Positions 48,301 through 59,584 of a stretch of DNA of 64,000 bases are shown here, in pieces. Source of the DNA: Entoloma clypeatum (lineage: Eukaryota > Basidiomycota > Agaricomycetes > Agaricales > Entolomataceae). The notes beneath the pieces are model-generated. The model ran no database searches, was not told the origin of the DNA, and saw nothing but the letters and a program-made list of their open reading frames with translations. Each line of letters starts with the position of its first letter. The first letter of the stretch is position 1. The translations under genes were made by a program, and so were the position numbers. Where the stretch lies: assembly GCA_963565915.1 (NCBI GenBank), contig OY751488.1, positions 2,914,001-2,978,000 of the forward strand, given 5' to 3'.

Positions 48301-49239
48301 TGAGCGCCAGGCGAAGAAGACCGGGACGACCGGCTTCATGGAGACGCTTAAGGCTTCTGTCGAAAATATCTTGCCGCGTCCCTTGAGGAGAATGTGTGAG
48401 TCGTGACACCACTTCTGAAAAGCGAACATCCAATACAGCACCTTCAGCGATTTTTGAAGGCCTGGCGGGATCTGGTGCTGACATAGATGCTGTATGTCTG
48501 AGGATTTTTGCGCCAGCATTTCTCTGCCATTGATTTGACATAACAGATATTCGAAATTGAAGAAGAGTTTGAAAGTGCCTTTGAAGTAGATGAGGGCCGT
48601 GATCATCAGCAGTTTCAACGTCCTCGGGCCATGTCACAAAATTACCTGCCGCGTCAAATACCCTCGAATGGCCATGCACAATCACCCGATCCACCTCCAA
48701 GATCACAATTTATACTCCATCGTGGCCCCGAGACTGTACAGAATTTTGTCAGTCCGTTGGCACAGGTATTCCAACCATTAGTGGTGGACGATACCATCCC
48801 AAAGGAAACGTCAGACAAACCACCTAATTCACCTATTGGTCCAGTGAGCTATGGCCCAGCTACCCGGCGTAGGCTCTACTCAATGCAGTCGGTGCAAAAC
48901 CATCGGCCCGAAGTACAAGCCTTTCAAACAAAGTCCAGCCCGTTGAGGAAATATCCGACCATCGCTAATCCCCCACCCTTGACGATTCCACAAGGTCAAC
49001 CATTATCAAAAAGTCTCGACGAAATGCCTGGGTTGGCGTCGAGTAGTGGCCAAAACCCGGATGCGCCGTCAAGCACTGCTCAGTCCCCGCAACCCATATC
49101 GGCGACTAGGTCGGAATTCGCGAGTTTGACAGATGGCCGAAATCCCTCATGGACCAGGCGTTTAGATGAGATTGAGAAGAGACAGGAGCGGATGGAAGAT
49201 CTACTCAGTCAAATAGCCAATGATATAAGAGGACGGTGA
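45383..49239 (+). CDS. YVC1: TRP-type calcium-activated cation channel, YVC1 family
   Basis: About twenty exons code for a vacuolar-type cation channel. It starts MAESQSELHPLLR. After SEDVEATPVYPIIHMIKS, three tiny exons (45582-45590, 45726-45735, 45791-45813) supply DIIYFIDTPFTYET, joining LTSPDMTYTLVQPLFEKYTS. A conserved ankyrin-less N-domain follows (GNAIEMAILGKAKRFIKSSA). Membrane segments include NFLILFVLFVIAIEVDH-like sequence, GTWNGFDLAFVTIFAIYAGL, VQFAVLMAIAAFCFCGFLYA and LMVTYACLSNTLLLTVLVS. Pore-region sequence is FHALTAQFPVTAL and GTIAWWMLDLWFGLDASGFD. The cytosolic tail (48550-49239) is Pro/Ser-rich and ends in a coiled-coil-like LDEIEKRQERMEDLLSQIAN. Yeast Yvc1 releases vacuolar calcium on osmotic shock. 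Location here is inferred. Confidence 0.88.
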
Positions 49240-49565
49240 TCTTCCACATTGGGAATGCTAAAATGTGCTCTGTGATGTGTACTAAGATACTATCCTTGTG
49301 AGCATAATATACTATATTAGGAAGGGGTCTAGCGAGGCCGAAAACTTGAAAGTCCAACGTGTGTTGCTGCATTCACGTTCCGCCACCCCCCTTAAGTTGG
49401 TGTTTAGTGGCACAAACTATATACAACAGTGATCAATTATCATCATGTACACAGTCAGGAGACTACATTGCAAGTTGGTTGAAATAGATGACAGAGCAGT
49501 ATGTTTTTCTGGGGGGGGGTTTGGCCATTCTTCCAACTACTTTTCAGAGCTTGCGTCGTACTATC
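49240..49565. other. Convergent intergenic region between YVC1 and the Ppo gene
   Basis: 326 bp between two facing stop codons. It has a run of about ten G residues near 49510-49520 and no credible reading frame. It should contain both 3' UTRs. Confidence 0.5.
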
Positions 49566-52500
49566 TCAACAATCAGGGGTGATGCTATTCAACCTATGTC
49601 TTCTGCTTACCAAAAGTGATAGAGACGTTGGCCAAGCAGAGGAGAATTGACTTGCATCTAGATATCCAAAGCGAAGATCTGGACGAGCAGCATCTTTGAA
49701 CCTGCAAGTTCCCAAGATTAGCTTGATTAAAGTGTGACATACGAAAAATAGTCAAACCTTGGAAGGACTCCCGACCGACCCGGCGCACGATGAACACCTT
49801 CGAAAGTGTATATGGCGCGAAGTACCTCCGTAACAATCTCACAATCCAACTCAGCCAATGTATCACTTTAACGACGTAAATAATACCCACCTTGACTGTC
49901 AACCGTTCACCCAAATGACTGAACAACTTATCGCCATGCAAATAAGCTTTAGTTTCTCGAGCAGCATTGACTTGGAGAGGAGATGGGAAGACGGTTTCCT
50001 GAAAACAATAAGGCAAAGAAAGAAAGAAATACAGGGAACACTGACATCTGTGTTGGCATCAGCAATGTTGAGGAACACTCGATCACCTTCTTTGATTGCA
50101 ACATCCCCGCCTATATGACCCTTCAGAGCAGTGCCTGCGACCAAAAACAAAGAAACCGTCGGTGCGTCAGTTTCGTGTACAAAGGTAACTTTGGCGTACG
50201 GAAAACGCCCTTGAAGGGCGGGTCAAGTCCTATACAAGCGTCTTAGCGTTAGAATTACACGGAACGAGATCACGTACTCAAAGCTTCATAGATGTAGCCA
50301 TCAAGTGAGGTCTTTGCCTCGGCACTTTTGGCTATTTGGAGTATTTTCTCATGGTGTTCCGAACCAATGAAGAGGTTAACGACGTTTGTGAGCACTAAAC
50401 ATGACGAAGCGTAAGCAGGCAATGATACAGATTGATGGATGCGCAAACCCAGCGATAACTCAGAAGTAGCCCCAACCATCAGTGCTAGGATGGTATTGGC
50501 GAGCTCATCCGAACTCCCGCTGACGGCCGCGAGGCGTCTGACAAGCTCAGATCGCTCCGTCTTCTTATTCTTTGAGAAGACAGTGCCCACTGCGCGGGCA
50601 ATGGATTGCTAAAGCGGATACAGTCATTCCTATTGCCCCTATCAGGCTTCATAAACTTACCCTCTGATTCTCTTCATGCAAATGCCCTCTGATGTGACGA
50701 AGCAGTGTCCGAACATCAGTGGAAACCTTGGCACCGAGAACCATGATCTTCGACAATTCGATGTCCAGGAAGATGAATCTATCGTGAAACGGTTGAGATA
50801 ACAAGCAAACAAGAATTCACGAAGACGAACGAGTAGATGTCACCAAGGATATTATATAGCTCAATCGGTGTATAGTGACCCTGAGGATGAACCTTGGTCT
50901 TTAAGGGGATTCCGGCCTGGACGGCATCAGCACGTAAATGTCGGACCAGAGGTGGGATGCTTTACAAGATTAGAAGCCGCCCAAAGGACTGGGACGACCT
51001 TGAGAACATCACGGACGACATCGACTCCATATGTTTTGTTCCCCACCAACAAATAGGAACTTGAACTGATGAGCTCCCGTGTATTCTTGTAGAAAAACGC
51101 GCCAATTTCGTCGATTGCTTCCGACGAGTCAGCGAGAGCCTTGTGTACCTTGTCTCGCGCTTCAGTTCCATTCACTGAGTAAAACCTGCGACCCCATGAG
51201 AATACAAACAGGAAAGGTTCATTCCTTGGCTTACCCTGGCCCAGGGATAACCTTCGCAGCCTGACCGGCATAGGGCGTGGCAAAATCTTTCTCACTCTTC
51301 AAAATCTGGCTGACTAGAGAGTAGCCTGTGATGTTCTTGACTCCAGGTCGCGGAGCAGGGCGAGCGAGATCGTACTGTTCGATGACTTTCAGTTTTGTCA
51401 AGTGCTTCTTCATCGCATCTGGGGTCATGAGCGGGAAGAAGGTATAGACACTGTTCTTGCTGTAATGATCAGGGAGAGTGCGGAGGAGAAGTCTCCCGAG
51501 AGTGCTTCCAAATCCGAAAGCATTGGGGTCCCTTTGACAATCGGCGAATCCCCAGGCTGTTAAATTGTAAGGCGTGAAGTCTTGCGTGAAGAATCTGTCT
51601 CCACGAGTGAGCGCAATAGCGTCGCTAAGAATTGCTCGACTAATTGTGAAGCCTGCCAACGGCCATTCATTGATTGTTGTGAACTGTGATAGTTGAGTAC
51701 ACGACTGGGACTTACCAGGGCAAAGTCCTGCTCCATCCACGACAGGCTTAGCTTCCTCGGCTTGAAGGCCGACATAAAGTTCGAGATGGTCAATGTGGCC
51801 GTATAACTTTTCCGCTGCATCGGCGACTTCTGAATCCGGATTCCACTCTTTGAAACTCTTGTACCCTGATATCGTCAGGTCAATTCGAGGAAAGCAGTTA
51901 ACATGAACCGCGATCTTACGTTTGAGACCCAGATACTATCGAACGTAGGCAGAGTGAGCTCAGCATGTAATGGAATACCTCAACGCGACATACGGCTCTG
52001 AAATCGTTTAAGGAGCATACACCCCATCGTCTGTTCTGCTCAATGCCCATGATTTCGTGAAGACGCATGGCCTCTGAACTCATCAATGAAGGACCCGACT
52101 CTAGGTGACATATGTACAAACCTGGTGTGCCCCTTGCCCGGAAAGCAGCAGCTGGATGTTCCGTGCTGAAATCCTATAAGTCGCTGTAAGATCAGGTGAT
52201 GGGGCAAGGAAGCCTACGCGTTCTGGAGGATGTCAGCCAGATCCTGGTCCTTGAAAGTCCCGTCCGCTTGGCGTTGTATCCTATGAGATCAGCAATCCAT
52301 GTGCCTGTCACTTGCACATGCCAGAAAGAACCGTTACCTTCCAATTGTCCAATGCGTAACGTCAGGTAACGAGGCTGCCACCTTGTGACCAGCTGCCTTG
52401 AAGTCGGCCGCTGTGACATCTTGCGGTGATTTACCATCGAATATGCTAGAGAAGATTTCGTTGACCCATTTTTCATCTTCTACACTCGTTGTGGCGTGCC

Positions 52501-54291
52501 AGCGGTACAGGCAGTTGAACTTCATGGAGGGCATGACCGAAAAGCAGATGACCGCAGGTAAAGTACTTACCTCGACACTGCATGCGTTGCCTTTGCCCCT
52601 CTCAAACACAGAGTGATCTTGGTTCCGGATTTCCTGTAAGTGTAAGAGAGTGGTTTTTCGATGTCAACGAAGACTGTTCTTACTCCAAATGGGTTCAAGC
52701 TCCAACTGCTCCCGTCCCTTACCAAACCCAAGATGCAGGAGAAATAATCCGAAAAGACAACTGAAAACAGTGTCGACAAAAGTGATCGTGTCTGACCAGC
52801 ACGATGATTTACCTGAAGCGAACCAGCCACAGTTGATGAGGCGAGCTATTTGGAAGAGTTCCTCTTCCTGAGCAATGAGTTTTGCCTTTTCCGCCGGATT
52901 ATCTGTCTTCAAGGTTCCGGGATCAACAAAGTTGCCTCGTTCATTAATTTCTAGAAGCCTCTTCACGATATACTGGGACGTGTGACATCAGTTTCTGTGT
53001 AGACATAGGGATAATGAGAATATCGAACATTATGGTTACGGTTGAACAGAACGAGGAGTGCAGAAACTGCTGGTGGTAGGAATAAGAGCCTATCTTCAGC
53101 AAAGACATCAGGGTAAAGCAAGCCATAGCCATTCCGGACTCGGACTCTGTCTTGATGTTCTTGATTGTGCCCGTACAATGGTGAAAGATCAACGTAAGAC
53201 GAAGTCTCGTTAATATTGACATCGGTGTGAGAAGTGCGGAAGACACTGGGACAAATGAGCTCAGACCACTCGCCAGTCATGCAACTTGACGGACCTGTGA
53301 ATAACAAGAGCAGCAAAAGAGAACATCATCGAAGAAAGTCCAGCTGGGTGTTTCACAAACTGATGAGGAGCGTCACTTCTGGGTTCACTCCTGCTATCAT
53401 GATTCACTTACACCTTCACGCTTCAAAAGCCTGGTATAGAAGCGGCATTAGACTGACAACGTGGAATGGGCATGCGATCACGCACACATCAAATATCAAA
53501 CCCGGGTCAGGCAATTGATTTTTTGGGAGCGGGTGTGATTGTTGCACGGAACGGGCATAAGGAGTTCCCGCCTTGCGACAGGTCAACACCGTACATGCGG
53601 AGTGGTGAAGAACAGACAGACCTTGCCCATGTTTGGAAGGTCGATGTTGTTATATGACCCATCTGCGGTACGCCAAGCATAAGCATTACCGATACTGGTG
53701 GCAGGTGGGTGAGCCAGGTCGTTATACACTAGGTTACATACAGGAACAGTTAGGCATGTCACAGGAACCAAAGATATACGCACGAAGCTCGACGATCTTA
53801 TTTTGGATCGTTTGCGCAATGGGTCCATCTCTATGCCGCGCGGTGAAGGTCAAGGCATGCTCAAGCTATGATTTGAAATATTAGGAGGATCAGTCACCAC
53901 TCAGCCAACAAGAACTTGCGAGATATTTTCGATCGTCAATGGCATCCTTGTGTCTGATAGCATCAACAATGGCAGGCTATCAATAATTGGTCACCGTACA
54001 CAACACCATTGTCGACCGCACGACTCACCAGAGCCGATGCATCGACAAGCGGAGAACTTTTCTTGATCTTGCATAGAAGAAAATGTGCATGTCAATGGTG
54101 GCCTCACGATGACCAATGTCGACGGCCGACCTGATTGATGACCTGTGGTTCCTTCTCGTTCGGTGGCGTCCCGCCTTCACCAGAGCTATTTGACTAATAT
54201 CCTTTCCGTCAGCATGAAGTATGGCGACTGCAAGCGAAAAACGCACTGCAGAGGAACTGCGAAAGACAGACAGCCTTTTCAATGAGGACAT
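49566..54291 (-). CDS. ppo: Ppo/linoleate diol synthase-type fatty-acid heme dioxygenase with a cysteine-less P450-like domain
   Basis: Reads leftward over about twenty exons from ATG 54291 (MSSLKRLSVFRSSSA) and encodes more than 1,000 residues. The N-terminal half is a heme-peroxidase-like dioxygenase. It has LLYNDLAHPPATSIGNAYAW, IDLPNMGKAGTPYARS, the distal-His segment ALVIHSVFRTS, and ETSSYVDLSPLYGHNQ. The catalytic Tyr and proximal His pair is in NCLYRWHATTSVED (about 52505-52470). The C-terminal half is P450-like: GHYTPIELYNILGDIY, SELVRRLAAVSGSS and the K-helix ExxR as YEALRLDPPFKG. The heme-ligand loop reads HGDKLFSHLGERLT, with His (codon 49917-49915) where the thiolate Cys should be. 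Such proteins make oxylipins (psi factors) that tune sporulation. This copy should oxygenate but not isomerise. The exact 3' end is uncertain. Confidence 0.88.
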
Positions 54292-54872
54292 GACTGGTTG
54301 TTAGCAGCTTCGTAAAAATACCTTTATATATAGAGCTTATAGGCGCGCACGAAGTCGGAAGTAGAAGCGAGGCCTCCTAAGGTGCCTGTCAAACATCAGT
54401 ACCATTGCGTAAGATAAAAGAACCGAACCGAAGAAGAGACACCAGCATGTAATTACCGTGGTCTGGAGCGGGCATTGGGATTCCTTGAGCGCATGTTCCA
54501 GTTGGTGGATGTGCCGTCTCAGCGAGCCCGGACTTGAGTTTGATACAAGCGCGACCCAATGCAACCGTACAACATATATCGACAACTTGGGTTTTAATCG
54601 ATCATTGTTTTCCATACTAATACGTAAAGATACACCATGATGTGAACTATGTTGAAAGGCAAGTTACGTGTGCGTATCCTTTCGTATTACAAGGTCGAAG
54701 TTGACCATCGATTACCTGAGGGAAGGGTTATCAGCTTTTCATTGGAAACAGAGAATTACTGTAAACCCGGGGGGAGAGAGACGATACACCATGAATGATC
54801 AATGCGTAACATGTGCACCGATTAAGACGACAACGCTTCTCCAGGTACTGTAACAGGTTTTGCAAACTCACA
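54292..54872. other. Intergenic region between the Ppo promoter and the 3' end of epsilon-COP
   Basis: 581 bp, carrying the Ppo promoter and the epsilon-COP 3' UTR. Short frames on both strands lack conserved motifs and were not accepted. A tatatat-like sequence at 54325-54331 is within 40 bp of the Ppo start (on the minus strand) and could serve as its TATA element. Confidence 0.45.
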
Positions 54873-55969
54873 TCATGCAGCCATAGGTGGGACCGTCATC
54901 TTGATAGCGCAGTCATCGAAAAGAGACTCTTTTGCGGATAGATCAAGTACCAGGGGGTGGACGGGGTGTTCGGACACCATGCGGCTGCAAAACGATCGTC
55001 AAAGGATCGATTAGAAATCAGAGAACACAAAGAAAGCAAAAGGCGTACGCCCATAACTCATCGGCTTCAGCCTTCTTCATCGCCCCCAGGCTAGCTGCAA
55101 CAACTAAGGCAGCTAGGGTCTCTGCATCGCCCTTCTGCTGCTCCAAAGACTCCTCTAAATCGGATCGAGCTTCTTGAATCTCGTTCCTCAAGATACGGGC
55201 TACGCCACGCGCGGTGAGAATGGGGGGAGAAGTCAACGATGGGTTTCCAAGTTGCTCAGTGTAAAAAGAGGTTGTGTTGGCATAGGAGTCCCTCCCAGTG
55301 ATTAGGTCGATAGACGATTCAATGAGTTGAAGGAGTAGATCGTCTTCTGCCCAACGCTTTGATCGCTCAAACTGTTTTTTGGCAAGGTCAGGACGGTTGA
55401 TGGAAAGGTATATCTGGACGATGAGAGCCACGCTGTCGAATCTCTTGGCCGTTGTGAATAAGGAGAGGGACAATTGACATACGCTTCTAAATTTTCAGTG
55501 TCGACGCCAAGGGTTTCCAGGGCTTCTTCAAGTTCCCCGGCTCGAGCAAAGGCAGTTCCGGCCAGAACGCGGACAAGAGCCTTGTCGCGGTCGCTTCCTT
55601 CAGCATCGTCACCCTCGATTTCCACGGCCAAATCTCGAAGTTCTTCCAAAGACGATTCTACGAGACTTGCATCATCGCTCGTTGAGCCTGCCACGTAGTT
55701 GGCAAGAGACACCGTGGCCTTGATAGCAACATTTTCAGAATCGGCGGGGAGAAGCTGGAGAGCAGCTTTTGGATGATTGAGAGCGATGTGAGCACGAGCT
55801 TGGTAGAGTAAGGTCGGCGTGTAGTGTGGTGAATTGGTATCGGGCAAAGGGAGAATGACGAGTGATTTGTATGCGCCTGAACACGGAGAGGGTCAAACCT
55901 TTGGGAGAGTGTGTATATGAATACTTACTTACCCAAGATGAACTGTTGCTTCACATGGTAAGAGTCCAT
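54873..55969 (-). CDS. SEC28: Coatomer subunit epsilon (epsilon-COP)
   Basis: Four exons read leftward. The first, starting at ATG 55969, encodes MDSYHVKQQFILG; then YKSLVILPLPDTNSPHYTPT and TLLYQARAHIALNHPKAALQ follow. TPR-like helices continue (ATVSLANYVAG; LVESSLEELRDLAVEI; LAGTAFARAGELEEALETLG; YLSINRPDLAKKQFERSKRW; ILRNEIQEARSDLEESLEQQ). The last exon (about 54980-54873) gives SEHPVHPLVLDLSAKESLFD and ends MAA. The ExPxHPLVxDLxxKExxFD motif is diagnostic for epsilon-COP, a TPR protein of the COPI coat that stabilises alpha-COP in Golgi-to-ER transport. Its start lies 195 bp from that of the divergent F-box gene. Confidence 0.93.
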
Positions 55970-56164
55970 GTTGAACGGTGCCGGTGACCCTTGGCAGTGC
56001 TGTGCACCGTTACTACCATCATCATCAACGACACGCAGTACAAAAGGGCCACTCCGCCAACTCTCAAACGTCAGGAGCTCATAGCTGGTCTAAGTTCTCT
56101 CCCTCATGACAGGTTTGTGTCCTCGTCGTCTTTCCGTATCATCACTCCTCATCCCCCTTCAGTA

Positions 56165-57994
56165 ATGCCCCTCATCAAATCCTGCGAATCTCGACCCGAC
56201 CCAGTCGCAGATAAAGCCCGCCGCCAGATCGATCTCGAAGTTCAGCGACTCGAGGACTCCATTAGAGGTCTCCGTTCCCGCCGCAACCTGCTCGCCCCTA
56301 TAGCTCGCCTCCCTCCCGAAATCCTTTCCAAGATCTTCACATTCCGCGCTTCACAATGCGCAGCGGCCAATAATCCTCTCGAATGGGTCAGGGTCAGCTA
56401 CGTATCACGGTACTGGAGGACTGTAGCTCTTGAATGCCCGAGCCTCTGGGGCACCCTTGTTTTTTCACGTCCCAAGTGGTGCGAGGAAATGCTTAAGCGG
56501 TCGAAGATGGCCAGTCTGATCGTCCAAGCCGACCTCACCTGTCCCACTCCCAAGATTCTCGACGCCGTCCGACTCGCTCTTCTCCACGCCCATAAAATAC
56601 ATGAATTGCAGCTCCTTGGCCCGAGCGCGACGATCGAGCGCCTCCTTACAGACACATCCTTTGAGGCACCCATGCTTCGCTCACTTTCACTTACTGTCCC
56701 TCGCCATACCCGATTCGGAACTGATGAGGGTATTGCTATCCCACGAAACGCCTTGCGGACCGAGATGCCATATCTAAGCAGAGTCGAACTCACGAAATGC
56801 AGTCTCAGCTGGGATTCATCCCTCCTCAAGGGCCTCACACACCTAAAGATCCACGAGATTCCGATTACCACTCGGCCCACGACCGAACAATTGGTTGATG
56901 CTCTGGAAAGGATGCCAGCTCTCGAAGTTCTCGACCTTCAAGGTGCATTACCACGCACCGAAGTGCTGCCTTCGTCGATTCCGGACCGCATCATCGACCT
57001 TCCTCGACTTGAACAGCTCATCATCAAGTCGTCCGTTCCCGAATGCGTCGATTTCGTGAACCGTATCGACATCCCCTCGTATGCACGAGTTCATTTGAGT
57101 TGTAGCGGCACCGAAGCCACTGGAAGCGATTTTTCCGGGGTCTTAAAAATACTCTCAGGCAATTCTCGCTGTCCTTCCACCGCTTCAAATGGCGTATCTG
57201 ACAAACGACCTATACGGGCTCTACATATTTACAACGAAGCCTCGCAGAGTCTTGTCGTTCAAGCCTGGGCAAAGCAACCAGAGGAGACGCATACAGGTCC
57301 CAATATGGCCGATATTCAACTCCACCTTTCCTGGCACTCATCCGCTTCCCCCGCCGTGGATGTTATCACTATGACGATCTGCAATGCACTACAGTCTTCT
57401 CAACTGCGCTCATTGCGCCTGTCGCACGTATCTGGGATGGATCAGCAGAAGTGGCTGGAGATGTTCGGGACTTTGCCAAAGTTGCATAGTGTGTATCTTG
57501 CAGGGAGCTCGGCGCATTCGTTTATCGCCGCGCTTACTGAAGAGCGCCTCCCAGATACTCCAGTGTCGAGTGAAGGTACAATGGGGGGTTGCCTGTCCCC
57601 CAGGCGTCCTGGCTTCAGGCGACGGAAGTCAACGGTCCCTCCTGTTTATTTCCCTGCCCTCAAAACACTCACATTGGAGGAAGTGAGTTTTGAAGGGATT
57701 GTACCTATTTCGGATCCTTTTGAGGATTTGAGAGATTGTTTAATACATCGATGCGAACGGAGGGCAGAGATTCAAGAGTTGCGGATCAAAGAGTGTAGCC
57801 ACCTGGATGAAGGAGACGTGGATCTTTTGAAGGAGGTCGTTGTGAGCATTGAGTGGGATGAGGTGGAGAAGGGATTTACAGATGAGGAAGAGGATGATGA
57901 CTATGGATACGGGTATGATCCAGAAGGTTATGGTCTTTTCGGCGTGGGTTACGACGAATCGGCTTCTGACTTGGAGTTCGCTTTCCCTTTTTGA
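56165..57994 (+). CDS. F-box-like domain protein with leucine-rich C-terminal region
   Basis: Intronless frame of 609 residues from ATG 56165 (MPLIKSCESRPDPVADKARR). The frame is open further upstream to 55991, but that part would overlap the promoter of the epsilon-COP gene. A short coiled-coil-like helix (ARRQIDLEVQRLEDSIRGL) precedes an F-box-like motif, LAPIARLPPEILSKIFTF, at about residues 45-65; this arrangement is very common in expanded agaricomycete F-box families. The rest carries scattered Leu-rich segments (MLRSLSLTVPRH; LTHLKIHEIPIT; MPALEVLDLQGA; LKTLTLEEVSFEG; IQELRIKECSHLDEGD), as in degenerate LRRs. An acidic Tyr/Gly tail (DEEEDDDYGYGYDPEGYG) ends it. It is probably an SCF substrate adaptor; substrate unknown. 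Confidence 0.85.
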   Translation: MPLIKSCESRPDPVADKARRQIDLEVQRLEDSIRGLRSRRNLLAPIARLPPEILSKIFTFRASQCAAANNPLEWVRVSYVSRYWRTVALECPSLWGTLVFSRPKWCEEMLKRSKMASLIVQADLTCPTPKILDAVRLALLHAHKIHELQLLGPSATIERLLTDTSFEAPMLRSLSLTVPRHTRFGTDEGIAIPRNALRTEMPYLSRVELTKCSLSWDSSLLKGLTHLKIHEIPITTRPTTEQLVDALERMPALEVLDLQGALPRTEVLPSSIPDRIIDLPRLEQLIIKSSVPECVDFVNRIDIPSYARVHLSCSGTEATGSDFSGVLKILSGNSRCPSTASNGVSDKRPIRALHIYNEASQSLVVQAWAKQPEETHTGPNMADIQLHLSWHSSASPAVDVITMTICNALQSSQLRSLRLSHVSGMDQQKWLEMFGTLPKLHSVYLAGSSAHSFIAALTEERLPDTPVSSEGTMGGCLSPRRPGFRRRKSTVPPVYFPALKTLTLEEVSFEGIVPISDPFEDLRDCLIHRCERRAEIQELRIKECSHLDEGDVDLLKEVVVSIEWDEVEKGFTDEEEDDDYGYGYDPEGYGLFGVGYDESASDLEFAFPF

Positions 57995-58819
57995 TATTTT
58001 GTGTAGCGCTGTAGCTTCTGAGGCTGTTACACAAGTACTGGTCTAACAAGTGCTCTACACTGACGCAAAGGTTGCCGAGTGGGTCCTACTAGGCCTACGT
58101 ACTACTTCAGTATCCCACAACAGTTGTTTCTGCTGGTGAACAAAGGGTTTCCTTTCCCAAACATATTTTTGCAAGACTTGCCACCCATGCAGTGCCACAT
58201 ACTCTAGATCTCCGACTCCCGGAATCCATCATTGTAACAGGCATTCATACGGGCAGAATACTTCAAGTGGTACCAACCAAGTATCACCAGCATTTCTTCC
58301 ACAGGGAGTTCATAGAGGTCGCCGGCTCCGTCACTGTTCGTCAATGGATTGAATGGAGCGCTTCACAAACGTCAGAACGACTCGTCCTATATAAGGAAAT
58401 TCGAGAACTGTGGTCTTGGCTCTTGACATGTGTAAACATTGAAATATTGACGATTCACTGCCATTCAGCCAGTCAAGGAGAAGGATCTACTAAATGAAAT
58501 GGTTCGAGCAGCCCACAGACAAGCCGGGCACAGTCCATGGCGCGAGGAGTCGACCGAAGGTCGGCGACGAGCCCATGGGGGAAATGTGATCTTGTGAGGT
58601 GATCGCAAAATGATTGGGCACGCTCTTCAGTACGTATTTTGAGCGCTTTTCATGTGCAAGGAGAACCGAGACAAGCGGAATGTGCCCGATCAGTCGAGGT
58701 AAGTAGATGATGACCTTCAGCGGACCGGCTTGCGTTGAAATTTTGACTCGTCAGTTGAATCAGTTGCGACTCTTTTTACTTGGCTGATCCGACCCACGGT
58801 CGATCTGACTTGCACAGCA

Positions 58820-58850
58820 GGACCCCTGATTATCTCGTCAGAGCCTTGAT
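58820..58850 (+). repeat. Left arm of the 31-bp inverted repeat
   Basis: Pairs with 59393-59423. The two mismatches are at positions 12 and 16 of the repeat. Confidence 0.8.
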
Positions 58851-59392
58851 CCCAAAATTTTTGGCAAAATCTGTCTGGAAAATTTCCACCCCAACATTTT
58901 CTTCTGGGTCCATGTCTGGACGACGTGATTCAGCGTCTCGGGTCCAATTTTGTCTAGAAAGCGGTATCTAGCCTCTAAAAAGTTGATCTTCTTCCTACTG
59001 ACTCCTCCCTCTCCTTTTTTTTTCTTTTCGTGCCGCAAACTGCATCCTCGAACCTTACCTTGCCTGCATTCAAGCCCTACCATTATTCGCTATCCTCAGG
59101 CACGAGTTCGACTCCATTTTCGTCAATTTTGGTAGTCGAGAAAGCAGACTGACAATCCCAAAATTCGGCAAAGGGTCAAAATAATACTGCGAGCAAAAAT
59201 CAAAGATGCGATGACGTGCGGGGAGGCCTATCCTGCATATGGTTTATCTGGATACACGTCAAGGCTGGCTCGTGCACATCTGGCTGTCTGAATACTTGAT
59301 GAAGCCACTTCTGGTTTTGCACCTGTTTTTGGCTGGAAATGGACCTATACTTCAAGGCCGCATTTGCTGTCAGAATCTTTGTCCAGATAGAA

Positions 59393-59423
59393 ATCAAGGC
59401 TCTGACGGGATTATCAGGGGTCC
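59393..59423 (-). repeat. Right arm of the 31-bp inverted repeat
   Basis: Reverse complement of the left arm with two mismatches. It lies 160 bp upstream of the VPS62-like start codon, so it may fall within that promoter. Confidence 0.8.
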
Positions 59424-59495
59424 AAGTCCTACGCAATCGCTTTCCATGCGGTTGTGGTTCCCAGATTTTCCTATATCACAACCAAGTCTGCGTGG

Positions 59496-59503
59496 TATAT
59501 ATA
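59496..59503 (+). promoter_or_regulatory. TATA box of the VPS62-like gene
   Basis: TATATATA lies 82 bp upstream of the proposed ATG at 59585, a reasonable distance for a fungal TATA element. It is one of few clear TATA boxes in the window and suggests regulated expression. Confidence 0.5.
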
Positions 59504-59584
59504 CTTGCCTTCGAGGATGCTGCAGGTCAATTCGCAGAGTTCGCCTACCTTGGCTTCATCCCCAAGTTCGTGTTTATATCACTC

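Larger units (their letters stand above)
58820..59423. mobile_element. Possible MITE-like element bounded by a 31-bp inverted repeat
   Basis: The 31-bp sequence at 58820-58850 (beginning GGACCCCTGATTATC) matches the reverse complement of 59393-59423 with 29 of 31 positions identical. The 604 bp between the ends has no protein-coding potential I could recognise. Similarity weakens quickly further in. I saw no clear target-site duplication next to the repeats. A small non-autonomous DNA transposon is the simplest reading; a chance or regulatory palindrome is possible. Confidence 0.5.
57995..59584. other. 1.6-kb gene-poor region between the F-box and VPS62-like genes
   Basis: The longest non-coding stretch in the window. 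It holds the F-box 3' UTR, a 101-residue open frame at 58192-58497 with no recognisable domain, the 31-bp inverted repeat pair described separately, a T-rich run near 59012-59030, and the VPS62-like promoter with a TATATATA box. Confidence 0.55.

Noticed and set aside
54337..54615. 92-residue minus-strand frame with one hydrophobic segment
   Set aside because: Lies between the Ppo start and epsilon-COP end, shows no conserved motif, and no splice partner could be found.
45383..57994. Biosynthetic gene cluster around the Ppo dioxygenase
   Set aside because: Neighbours are a calcium channel, epsilon-COP and an F-box protein. No other oxylipin, P450 or transporter gene is adjacent.
58060..58105. 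GGTTGCCGAG-containing sequence reminiscent of a tRNA D-loop
   Set aside because: No acceptor stem, anticodon arm or T-loop could be paired around it.
58192..58497. 101-residue frame in the gene-poor region
   Set aside because: No recognisable domain, no partner exons, and length compatible with chance.
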